Assembly (NCBI GenBank): GCA_021798075.1 | Contig: JAJZYO010000018.1 | Span: 1-13,302, forward strand | Origin: Actinomycetes bacterium | GTDB lineage: Bacteria > Actinomycetota > Acidimicrobiia > Acidimicrobiales > Palsa-688 | Length of the DNA stretch: 13,302 bases | Reading direction: 5' to 3' | Part shown: piece after piece, positions 7,399 through 13,302 of the stretch | How the letters are laid out: every line of letters starts with the position of its first letter | Numbering within the stretch: the first letter of the stretch is position 1 | Notes under the pieces: model-generated | What the model was told of the DNA's origin: nothing | The model's input: only the letters and a program-made list of their open reading frames with translations | Database searches by the model: none | Made by a program: the position numbers and the translations under genes

Positions 7399-7656
7399 TT
7401 ACCTACAGGCCCCAGGTGAGGTCAGGCCGTTGGTGATGTAGACGGCGCACCACATGCCTGTGTTGCCGTTGCCGTTGTTGACCGACATGGCGTTGGCCAT
7501 CCCGGGCAGGGCGTTGGCGTTGGCCATGTTGGCGGCACCGGTCAGCTGGTTGGGTGTGGGGGCGGGAGCCGCGGCCGCGACGCCCGGTACGAGAACCGCG
7601 GCGCCAGCGAGGGCGAGCGCGGGGATTGCGGCCAGTACAGCCTTGATCGGGTTCAT
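7399..7656 (-). CDS. Small secreted peptide with two cysteines
   Basis: This 85-residue product has a clear signal peptide: Lys5, a hydrophobic core (about 6-25), and a likely cleavage site in the Ala run (GVAAAA, near 30). The mature part of about 55 residues is Asn/Ala/Gly/Met-rich with internal echoes (ANMANANAL, GMANAM, NNGNGN). It ends in a hydrophobic stretch, MWCAVYITNGLTSPGAC, with two cysteines (70 and 84) that could form one disulfide. A strong ribosome binding site (AAGGAGGAA) lies about 8 bases before the ATG, inside the preceding gene, whose stop overlaps this start as ATGA. No known family is recognised. Position behind a LAL regulator and a 92-residue protein suggests it is co-expressed with them. 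A signalling, surface or antimicrobial peptide are all possible, and none is shown. Confidence 0.8.
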   Translation of the reverse strand: MNPIKAVLAAIPALALAGAAVLVPGVAAAAPAPTPNQLTGAANMANANALPGMANAMSVNNGNGNTGMWCAVYITNGLTSPGACR

Positions 7657-7931
7657 GGAATGGTTCCTCCTTGGCTTGCGGCGGCCGAGACCGCCATCTG
7701 CACGACCCGCTGCAGCGTTCGTGTGTCATCCGGTGAGCCGCCCAGAGCCGGAATGGCGGCGCCGGACCTGGCAGGATCGAACGCCCAGCCTTCAAAGACG
7801 ATGGCTGTGGTGTGGCTGTCCGCGGCCAGCGAGACGCTCGTTACACCGAGACAAGCGAGCGCCTCGATGGCCATCGAACCGATCGGCACGCCGACCCGAT
7901 CTGCCGGTACAAGCGATACCAACTGTCCCAT
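7653..7931 (-). CDS. 92-residue orphan protein between LAL regulator and secreted peptide
   Basis: This 92-residue protein starts at the ATG at 7931, 34 bases after the regulator's stop, and ends in the ATGA overlap with the secreted peptide gene. It has no signal peptide and no membrane helix. The N-terminal half (VSLVPADRVGVPIGSMAIEA, LGVTSVSLAADS, TAIVFEGWAFDP) looks like a compact alpha/beta domain. The second half (RTLQRVVQMAVSAAASQ) is likely helical. No catalytic motif is visible and I do not recognise the family with confidence. No clear ribosome binding site precedes it, so translation may depend on the upstream gene. Tight packing with the neighbours suggests a partner role, for example a co-regulator or chaperone of the secreted peptide, but that is inference. 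Confidence 0.7.
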   Translation of the reverse strand: MGQLVSLVPADRVGVPIGSMAIEALACLGVTSVSLAADSHTTAIVFEGWAFDPARSGAAIPALGGSPDDTRTLQRVVQMAVSAAASQGGTIP

Positions 7932-7965
7932 CGAGAACTCAGCCTAAGAACCTGGTTCGAGCGGA

Positions 7966-10833
7966 TCATCCGGCAGGTCCCTCATCTTTGCGCGCCATCA
8001 GCGCGGCCAGTTCGGCGCGGTTGCGGGCGCCGAGCTTGGCCAGGATGTGTGAAACGTGGCGCTCGACGGTTTTGCGGGATAGGAATAGCGAGCTGGCGAT
8101 CTCCGGGTTGGTCGCCCCCCTGGCCACCGCTTCGGCTACGTCTCGTTCGCGCTGGCTGAGCGTGGCCGACGAGGTGGTCGGGCCCCTCCGCCAGGTATGG
8201 ACGCCGAGGCCCCGTAGTCGCGCTTCGGCAAGCTGAAGCTCGCTCCGGGCGCCCATTTCCTCTGCTTCGCGGGCTGCCCGCTCGAAGGCGTCGACGGCAG
8301 CCTTGCGGTCGAGCTGGGCGGCCGCGGTGGCCGCATCGAGATCGATCCACAGCCGCATAAGCCTGTAGCCGACCAGCTCGGCGGCTTGAGCGGCCCGCGC
8401 AAACAGGGTGGCGCTTGCCCCCGGGTCCCGCCGGGCGGTGAGTAAGGCCTCGATGTAGGCTCGCCGGGCGGCCGGCCCCCCAGGGCGCGGATCGGGGTGG
8501 GTGGCGTCCCAGCGGCCTACCGCATCTTCGGCAGCCGCGACCGAACCGATCCGAGCCGAGGCTTCCGCTCCTTGGAGGGTCGATTCCCAAAGGCACCGCC
8601 CGCAGCCCGCCACCGCCGCGTCGGCTGATATGGCGCCCGTCAGGGATTCCAGCTCGCTTGTCTTTCGGGCCGAGAAGCGGCCGACTAGCCCGATATGGAG
8701 GGTTCGGATGACTAGGCGAAAGTGGGGGCCCGTTTCGGTCTCGATCAGATGCTCGAGGGCCTCGATATTCGACTGGAAGTCCGTGCGGCTGGCTTCAATC
8801 GCGTGCAGCACTGCTCTCAGCTGCGGCACGGTAAATCGGCGGGGGGCGCCAATCCGCTCGGCCAGCGCTACCGTCTGGCGCAGAAAGTCCGATGCCTCGT
8901 CAAGGCGGCCGAGGTGGTGGGCAATCCAGCCCACCCAGTGGGTGGCTTCTATCTCGAGGCTGGGCATGGTCAACCGGCGGGATTCCTCTAGCGCCCGTTT
9001 GGCGCGCGCCTCGGCGGAGCGCGGGAGCCCCTCGAACTGCAGCATCGAGAAGACCCCATCGGAAGCCGCGGCTAAAACCTCGGCAGGGTCTCGCGCTGTC
9101 TGCTGGATCGACTCTGCGCAGTGCCGGACCGTCCTGGCATCCGCTCGGCGTATCGCCGCGTCGAGATTGCCGCGAACAGCTCTGACGTAGGCCGCGCACT
9201 CGCGGTCCCCGAGAGCCGCGGTCCCGCCCGCTCGTTCGGCCAGACTCCTTGATGCCGCCATAGCGTGCTCGATGAGCGGCTGGGCGTCTCCCGCCAGACC
9301 TTCTAGCCACAGCAGAGACTGCGCGTCCATGCAGTCAGCTTCGATCGACAGCACCGGGTCGCCAGCGGCCAGTTCACGGACGCTGGCCGCATGGGCGTGC
9401 ACTTCGAAGGACCGCCCGAGCTTGAAAGCTGCCCCTGCCGCCGAGAGAGCCGCCTCAGCCCGTTCCGCCCTGGAGGCAGCACGGTCGGCGAGGGCGGACC
9501 ACCTCTCCAGCGCGGTCACCCAGTTTCCGATCTCGAAAGCCAGGGCCGCCACCGCTCTCTGCAGGACTCGTCCTTCGGTACCGCCCGCCGCGTCGGCAAT
9601 CTGGCCAAGCATCATCAGTCCCTCGTCGCCCACCAGCCGCCGCTGTGGTGAGCGGGCAATCCGAAGAGCGAGATCGTACCCGTCGAGACCCGCGGCGACA
9701 CGATGCTCCAGTGCGCGCGACAGCTGACGAACATTCTCACCCGCTGAGGCTTCGAGCCACCGAGCCAAACGCCTGTGCATTCGCACCCTCTCGTCCTCCC
9801 CGAGCTCCAGCGACGCCGTCTCGCGTATCAGATCGTGTGCGATTGAGAGCGTCGTGCCGTCCTGAAGCACCAGCGCCCGGTTGACGAGCTCCAAAGCTGC
9901 GCCCCTCACTCGGTCGTCCGGCCACTCCAACAACTCGCCGATGCCGTCCGCGTTGAGTGGTTGGGCTGCCACCAAGAGAAGCGCGAATACTGCTGCTGGA
10001 TCCATGCCGAGGTTGGCGGAGCGTGTGTGGATGACGTGTTGCGGGGAGCGGCGAGTGTCGTCTCCAGACGCGTGGTCAGCGACAAGCGCGGCCATCCAGA
10101 ACGGCGACCCCGACGCCCGGTGCCACAACTCCGTAGCACGGCTCAACCCGAGCCCAGGCGCCAGGGTGTTCAGCAACTGGACGCCGTCAGACTCGTCGAG
10201 CGGCCCGAGCTCGATCTGCGTGAAGCGTTCGGCCGGGAGGGCGTCGGCGCACTGAGCGGCGAAAGACGTTGACTCTGGTGCCGGTCGGCTGGCGCAAAGC
10301 ACGAACAGAGGCGTCCGGGCGCTGTTGGCTGCGACGACCAGATAGTGCAGTAGCGAGAGCGTCTCCCGGTCAGCCCACTGCAGGTCGTCGGCGACGATGC
10401 CCAGCGGGCCCACCTCCAACACGCAACGGAATGCCGTCTCGAACAGGCGGACGAACTCGGATGCCATTGGCCCTTCCGCCTTACCGACCAGAAGAGCGTC
10501 GAGCCGCTCACCGACGCCAGGAACCCGGCTCAATTCTCGCAGCAGTCCTCCGGCCGCCCCGAGGGCGATATCGCGGGCATTCTGGTAGCCCTGTACTGTA
10601 AGATAAGGCCACACAAACGCTCGAAGCGCTTCGGCGAGGAGCCTTGACTTCCCCAGGCCGGGTGCCCCGACGACCACGGCTCCAACGGGACCTCCATGTG
10701 CGACCGTGGAGGCGAGCGCGCTCAATTCACGCAGTTCCGTCGATCGACCAACAAATGGGACGTCCGATTGCCCCGCGCCCGTGTGCCGTATGCCACCAAA
10801 CCGCATCCGAGGGAACATCGCGTCCACTAGCAC
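7966..10833 (-). CDS. LAL-type LuxR family transcriptional regulator
   Basis: This 955-residue protein has the layout of large ATP-binding LuxR (LAL) regulators. An N-terminal AAA/STAND ATPase begins with FVGRSTEL and has Walker A GAPGLGKS (56-63) and Walker B GIVADDLQWAD (145-155). A long middle part (about 350-880) rich in Ala, Leu and Glu resembles TPR-like helical repeats. The C-terminal LuxR helix-turn-helix (about 891-945) reads LSQRERDVAEAVARGATNPEIA, then LFLSRKTVERHVSHILAKLGARNRAEL. Such proteins bind ATP and a ligand or protein signal, then activate transcription. The start is a GTG at 10833 with no good ribosome binding site; the ATG at 10818 is an equal alternative. Two small genes follow closely on the same strand. 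Motifs are intact, so it should be functional. Confidence 0.92.
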   Translation of the reverse strand: MLVDAMFPRMRFGGIRHTGAGQSDVPFVGRSTELRELSALASTVAHGGPVGAVVVGAPGLGKSRLLAEALRAFVWPYLTVQGYQNARDIALGAAGGLLRELSRVPGVGERLDALLVGKAEGPMASEFVRLFETAFRCVLEVGPLGIVADDLQWADRETLSLLHYLVVAANSARTPLFVLCASRPAPESTSFAAQCADALPAERFTQIELGPLDESDGVQLLNTLAPGLGLSRATELWHRASGSPFWMAALVADHASGDDTRRSPQHVIHTRSANLGMDPAAVFALLLVAAQPLNADGIGELLEWPDDRVRGAALELVNRALVLQDGTTLSIAHDLIRETASLELGEDERVRMHRRLARWLEASAGENVRQLSRALEHRVAAGLDGYDLALRIARSPQRRLVGDEGLMMLGQIADAAGGTEGRVLQRAVAALAFEIGNWVTALERWSALADRAASRAERAEAALSAAGAAFKLGRSFEVHAHAASVRELAAGDPVLSIEADCMDAQSLLWLEGLAGDAQPLIEHAMAASRSLAERAGGTAALGDRECAAYVRAVRGNLDAAIRRADARTVRHCAESIQQTARDPAEVLAAASDGVFSMLQFEGLPRSAEARAKRALEESRRLTMPSLEIEATHWVGWIAHHLGRLDEASDFLRQTVALAERIGAPRRFTVPQLRAVLHAIEASRTDFQSNIEALEHLIETETGPHFRLVIRTLHIGLVGRFSARKTSELESLTGAISADAAVAGCGRCLWESTLQGAEASARIGSVAAAEDAVGRWDATHPDPRPGGPAARRAYIEALLTARRDPGASATLFARAAQAAELVGYRLMRLWIDLDAATAAAQLDRKAAVDAFERAAREAEEMGARSELQLAEARLRGLGVHTWRRGPTTSSATLSQRERDVAEAVARGATNPEIASSLFLSRKTVERHVSHILAKLGARNRAELAALMARKDEGPAG

Positions 10834-10938
10834 GCGACCGACAAGCGTTCGGGATCACTCATAGCAACCGGCCACTGACCTACCTGATCATTGCTCGAGA
10901 TAGATGACCAGTGATAGGGCCAATCGGCTCTATCAAGC
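10834..10938. other. Presumed promoter region of the LAL operon
   Basis: This short AT-richer stretch between the LAL regulator start and the repeat-bearing element end must hold the operon promoter (reading left), unless transcription starts inside the element. Several TGATCA/TGACC-like words occur, but I see no -35/-10 pair with good spacing. Confidence 0.3.
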
Positions 10939-11278
10939 TGTAGATCCCGACGAAAATGGCAGTGGGATGTCCGATGAAAATGGCCGTGATCCCAGCGAAA
11001 ATGGCAGTGGGCACAGGGGCTGCTCCCCAGGGGGAGGAGCCGCCGAGCGGCTCGGGGCTCACCAGCCTGACCAGGAGGCCTTCGGAAGCCGCTAGGCCCA
11101 ACAGCCACCGCAGCGCCGCCCCGCGGACCTGGTGGGCCCGCAGCACGGTCAGCTCCTTCGCCTGCTCGGCGCGAAGCCACGCGCTCACCAGCTGGGCGCC
11201 GGTGGCGTCCCCGCGCTCGGACGCCCGGTCCCAGTGCTTGCCGAGGGCCATGAGGACCTCGGCAAGCAGCCGTGCCAC
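10880..11278 (-). CDS. Unassigned open frame, possibly a gene fragment
   Basis: The frame starts at a GTG and gives 132 residues. The first 70 look protein-like and helical (MARLLAEVLMALGKHWDRAS, then LVSAWLRAEQAKELTVLRAH and GAALRWLLGLAASEGLLVRL) with good codon bias. From about base 11030 it runs through the repeats of the putative element end, giving the repeated TAIFAG/TAIFIG/TAIFVG peptide, which is unlikely to be real protein. No family is recognised and no clear ribosome binding site is visible. Upstream the frame stays open into the epimerase remnant, so this may be the 3' part of a larger gene carried or cut by a mobile element. Treat as doubtful. Confidence 0.35.
   Translation of the reverse strand: MARLLAEVLMALGKHWDRASERGDATGAQLVSAWLRAEQAKELTVLRAHQVRGAALRWLLGLAASEGLLVRLVSPEPLGGSSPWGAAPVPTAIFAGITAIFIGHPTAIFVGIYSLIEPIGPITGHLSRAMIR
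10939..11011. repeat. Insertion-sequence-like end with three GAAAATGG repeats
   Basis: Starting at TGTAGATCCCGACGAAAATG (10939), three copies of a 16-bp unit follow: cGAAAATGGCAGTGGG at 10951-10966, tGAAAATGGCCGTGAT at 10975-10990, and cGAAAATGGCAGTGGG at 10996-11011. Copies 1 and 3 are identical. Starts are 24 and 21 bases apart and each is preceded by an ATCCC/TGTCC-like word. A TGT terminus followed by spaced copies of a transposase-binding word is the build of IS21-like and Mu/Tn552-like element ends. A matching opposite end was not found, so the element is probably partial. The element assignment is inference. Confidence 0.5.
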
Positions 11279-11339
11279 GCCGCCTTGGCTCGGGCTCGCG
11301 TGGACAACGAAGCGCCCTGCACGCCGGCACGCCGCCCCG

Positions 11340-11756
11340 GCACTGGGGTTCGGGCCCGCCGAGGGGGAAGGGTTCCCGGACTACTTCCCCGTGGACGACA
11401 ATGACCCCCGACGCGCAAAGCGTCCTTATGGGCTCTCCAAGCGGTTCTCCGAAGACATGTGCGAGACTTTCAGCGCGAGGTCGGGCATTCCGAGTATCTC
11501 CTTCCGCCCCGTGTGGGTCTGGCAGCCTGAGTACTACCGCAGGATCGAGGGCCGAAGAAGGCTAGACCCTCGCTCGGAATGGGAGCCGTATTGGGAATGG
11601 GGGGCATTTGTCGATGTGCGCGATGTAGCGGCAGCGGTAGCCAGTTCGCTCGAGCAGCGAGCTCGGCGGCATGCCACGCGATCGTGCCCTTGCGGCAATC
11701 GGTCGCTCTCGCACCGGCACCGCAAGTGCTGTTGTCTCTATGCTCATGTCCTCTAG
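11340..11756 (+). pseudogene. NAD-dependent epimerase/dehydratase, internal fragment
   Basis: From base 11340 the forward frame reads ALGFG, FPDYFPVDDNDP, then PYGLSKRFSEDMCETFSARS, SISFRPVWVWQPEYY and WGAFVDVRDVAAAV. This is the middle and C-terminal part of an extended short-chain dehydrogenase (NAD-dependent epimerase). The Tyr and Lys of YGLSK (codons at 11427 and 11439) are the family's YxxxK catalytic pair. The N-terminal Rossmann half with its GxxGxxG nucleotide-binding loop is absent, since the sequence before 11340 belongs to unrelated material. Similarity also fades after about 11658, where the frame continues as Arg/Cys/His-rich sequence. A frameshift near there is possible, because the next frame reads CHAIVPLR. 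Without the cofactor loop it cannot be an active enzyme. It was most likely cut by the adjacent element. Confidence 0.75.
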
Positions 11757-11885
11757 TTGCGATCCTGGCCTCAAGTTGTGACATCGCCCTTCCCGCTACA
11801 GGCCAGAGGTCACCCTACGCTTGTCGGCTACCCCACCTCCCTGACCACGCAGGACCCAGCCGAGCCTGCTTGGGCTCTTTTCGCT
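11659..11885. other. Degenerate spacer between two gene fragments
   Basis: No recognisable gene lies between the epimerase fragment and the transposase fragment. Frames here are open by GC bias but give no known motif. A frame-shifted continuation of the epimerase around 11660-11740 is possible. Confidence 0.4.
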
Positions 11886-12050
11886 GCACTCGATGCCGAG
11901 CGCCGCGCACGAGCGCTCGATCGCCTTCGCAGCGAACTCGAGGCCGTTGTCGGGGCGCAGGCGTTCGGGGAGGCCGCCGAAGGGGCCACGGTCCGGGTCG
12001 ACGACGATGCCCTGGCGCAGCGCGGCCAGCACCACCGCGGAGCTCCCGAG
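11886..12050 (-). pseudogene. DDE (rve-type) transposase fragment
   Basis: On the minus strand, residues VVLAALRQGIVVDPDRG, then PFGGLPERLRPDNGLEFAA and AIERSCAALGIE match part of an rve-family DDE integrase/transposase core. The D in PDNGLEFAA (codon near 11951) is the second catalytic acidic residue. Such cores are about 150 residues; only about 50 remain. In the same frame a TAG lies just upstream (near 12050), and after ALGIEC the match ends in unrelated sequence. The first Asp, the final Glu and the DNA-binding domains are missing, so it is inactive. The DNGLEFAA style fits Mu/Tn552-like actinobacterial transposases better than IS21 IstA. It may come from the same element as the repeats near 10939-11011, but this is not shown. 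Confidence 0.7.
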
Positions 12051-12121
12051 CTACTTGCCGGGACGATCGCTGAACGACGGCCTTGGCAGCGCGGGGCTGT
12101 GCGTCGACTGCGAAGCTCTAG

Positions 12122-12706
12122 CTACGCGGCGCCATGCAAGACGCCTATGACGAGCTTGTGGAGCGCCTCAGCGCCCGGCGGGCCGCCTTCCCGGTCGGTG
12201 AAGAGGAGGTGGGTCGCCCCGATCAGCGTGGGAGAGAGCGTTGCAATATCGGCAGAGTCAGCGACGCGACCGAGTGCCTGTTCCGCGGCCAGGTAGGCGG
12301 TGATCGCCGCGGACCCTTCCGCGATCAGCGGGAAGCGGGCGGCCCCCGCCTCACGTAAGCGGGCGCGCAGGCCCTCGCGGGTGACTACCAGCGCCACGAT
12401 CGCCACGGCGAGCGGGCTGAACACCGCTGTCAACGCGTCGACGAGGTTGTCGGCAACGGTGCCTGTGCCGGCGGCTTCGCGAATCGCGGCCATCGGACCG
12501 TCGAGCTGGGCGACCCGATCGAGTACGAGCTCGGCAAGGAAGGCATCGAAGTCGACGAAGTGGCGATGCATCACGCCCTTTGCCACGCCCGCTTCCGTGG
12601 TGACAGCGCGGCTCGTCAGCCCACTCACACCGTCTCGGCGCAGCACCCGTTCGGCAGCGTTGAAGAGCAGCTCTCGCGCATTTTTGAGGTGGACCCCGGT
12701 TGGCAC
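12122..12706 (-). CDS. TetR family transcriptional regulator
   Basis: This 194-residue protein has an N-terminal TetR helix-turn-helix (about 9-55): ARELLFNAAERVLRRDGVSG, LTSRAVTTEAGVAKGVMHRHF, then DAFLAEL. A helical C-terminal ligand-binding domain of normal length follows. Such regulators usually repress their own gene and a divergent neighbour until a small molecule binds. The start is a GTG at 12706 with a weak purine-rich AGAAAG upstream. The gene diverges from the methyltransferase gene, and a perfect 38-bp palindrome sits between them, very likely its operator. The ligand is unknown. His/Arg at the end of the recognition helix (MHRHF) replaces the common Tyr-His-Phe, a mild variation. 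Confidence 0.9.
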   Translation of the reverse strand: MPTGVHLKNARELLFNAAERVLRRDGVSGLTSRAVTTEAGVAKGVMHRHFVDFDAFLAELVLDRVAQLDGPMAAIREAAGTGTVADNLVDALTAVFSPLAVAIVALVVTREGLRARLREAGAARFPLIAEGSAAITAYLAAEQALGRVADSADIATLSPTLIGATHLLFTDREGGPPGAEALHKLVIGVLHGAA

Positions 12707-12736
12707 TGCTTTTCTTTCTCTTGGACGTTTGGCCTA

Positions 12737-12774
12737 AGTGGTCATGCGCCCACTATAGTGGGCGCATGACCACT
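12737..12774. promoter_or_regulatory. 38-bp perfect palindrome: TetR operator and bidirectional promoter
   Basis: AGTGGTCATGCGCCCACTA (12737-12755) is followed at once by its exact reverse complement (12756-12774). Each half is itself flanked by inverted arms (AGTGG, 8 bases, CCACT), so two half-operators are present, as expected for two TetR dimers. The centre ACTATAGT holds overlapping -10 boxes TATAGT on both strands (plus 12754-12759, minus 12757-12752). The methyltransferase ATG at 12766 lies inside the right arm, 6 bases after its -10. Operator binding should block both directions. The symmetry is seen directly; the regulator assignment is inference. Confidence 0.8.
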
Positions 12775-13302
12775 ATACCGCCGGAGCCTGGCCCCTTCTC
12801 TGCGAGGGAACCGCATCACGCCCGCCAGATCGCTGAATCGTTCGGGAGCGAAGCCGAGCGCTACGAGCGGACGCGTCCCACCTACCCGAAAGCCATGGTC
12901 GATGCGGTCCTCGCGGCAAGCCCAGGGCGCGACTTCCTCGACGTCGGGACCGGCACGGGCATCTCCGCCCGGCCGTTCCTGCAGGAGGGGTGCCGAGTGC
13001 TCGGCGTCGAGCCAGACGAGAAGATGGCCGAGTTCGCCCGTCGCAGCGGTCTCGAAGTCGAGATCGCAAAGTTCGAGGACTGGGACCCCGCGGGGCGCAC
13101 CTTCGACGTCGTGATCGCGGGACAGACCTGGCACTGGGTAGATCCCGTCCTCGGGGCATCCAAGGCGGCCGACGTGCTTCGGCCGGGCGGCCGCTGCGCG
13201 CTGTTTTGGAACGTCATGTCGTTGCCGCCGGACTTCGCCAAAGGGTTCGCTGCTGTCTACCAGCGGGTGCTCCCCGAGTTCCCCTTCTTCCGGGGTGGCG
13301 CA
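12766..13302 (+). CDS. Class I SAM-dependent methyltransferase, 5' part (runs off the edge)
   Basis: The frame is open from the ATG at 12766 to the last base of the window, giving 179 residues without a stop, so the C-terminus is missing. The conserved SAM-binding loop FLDVGTGTG (57-65) follows a typical helical N-terminus (FGSEAERYERTRPTYP, 26-41). An acidic residue ends beta-2 (GVEPDE, 80-85, ribose contact). FDVVIAGQTWHWVDP (113-127) is motif IV-like, and LRPGGRCALFW (138-148) is beta-5. This is the methyltransferase group commonly annotated only as 'class I SAM-dependent methyltransferase'; the substrate is not predictable. There is no ribosome binding site. TATAGT ends 6 bases before the ATG, which suggests a leaderless mRNA starting at the A of the ATG. 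It is divergent from the TetR gene and shares the palindromic operator. Confidence 0.9.
   Translation, partial: MTTIPPEPGPFSAREPHHARQIAESFGSEAERYERTRPTYPKAMVDAVLAASPGRDFLDVGTGTGISARPFLQEGCRVLGVEPDEKMAEFARRSGLEVEIAKFEDWDPAGRTFDVVIAGQTWHWVDPVLGASKAADVLRPGGRCALFWNVMSLPPDFAKGFAAVYQRVLPEFPFFRGGA

Noticed and set aside
10951..11011. CRISPR-like array
   Set aside because: Three 16-bp units with 5-8 base gaps are too short and too close for CRISPR repeats and spacers, and no cas genes are present.
10956..11339. Forward open frame leading into the epimerase fragment as its true N-terminus
   Set aside because: It lacks the GxxGxxG cofactor loop, runs through the element-end repeats, and is Arg/Ser-rich; open only because of GC bias.
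1..13302. tRNA or rRNA genes
   Set aside because: No cloverleaf with TTC-A-loop signatures or rRNA core sequence was noticed by eye on either strand; a tRNAscan run would settle it.

Overview
The window is high-GC DNA from a probable actinobacterium. Supporting signs are the strong G/C third-position bias, a SigE-family ECF sigma factor, a large LAL-type LuxR regulator, a polytopic GT-C-like protein of the PTPS-related family, and a SecD-like domain with the LYFRPV motif. Acidimicrobiia or a relative is my best guess, but this is inference.

Layout. Bases 1-2150 hold a truncated DoxX-like gene with an intact ribosome binding site, a stand-alone secreted SecD-like periplasmic domain, and the first 40 codons of a winged-helix regulator, also with an intact ribosome binding site. 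Bases 2279-5940 form a minus-strand cluster: ECF sigma factor, then an overlapping small one-TM protein, then an 883-residue membrane protein. Bases 6389-7237 encode (minus) a zinc-ribbon, one-TM protein with a trypsin/HtrA-like fold whose three catalytic positions all appear to be replaced. Bases 7399-10833 are a second minus-strand operon: a LAL regulator of about 950 residues, a 92-residue orphan protein, and an 85-residue secreted peptide coupled to it by an ATGA overlap. Bases 10939-12050 are a graveyard: an insertion-sequence-like end with three repeats, an unassigned open frame, the catalytic half of an NAD-dependent epimerase, and a DDE transposase fragment. Bases 12122-13302 carry a divergent TetR regulator / SAM methyltransferase pair. 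The methyltransferase runs off the right edge.

How the genes work together. The sigma factor and its overlapping membrane protein look like a sensor/sigma pair that may drive the membrane glycosyltransferase-like gene. The LAL regulator is most plausibly linked to its two small partner genes, and this three-gene unit is the best candidate here for an undescribed system. The TetR and methyltransferase genes share a perfect 38-bp palindrome that contains overlapping -10 boxes for both directions and the methyltransferase start codon, which implies leaderless, TetR-controlled transcription.
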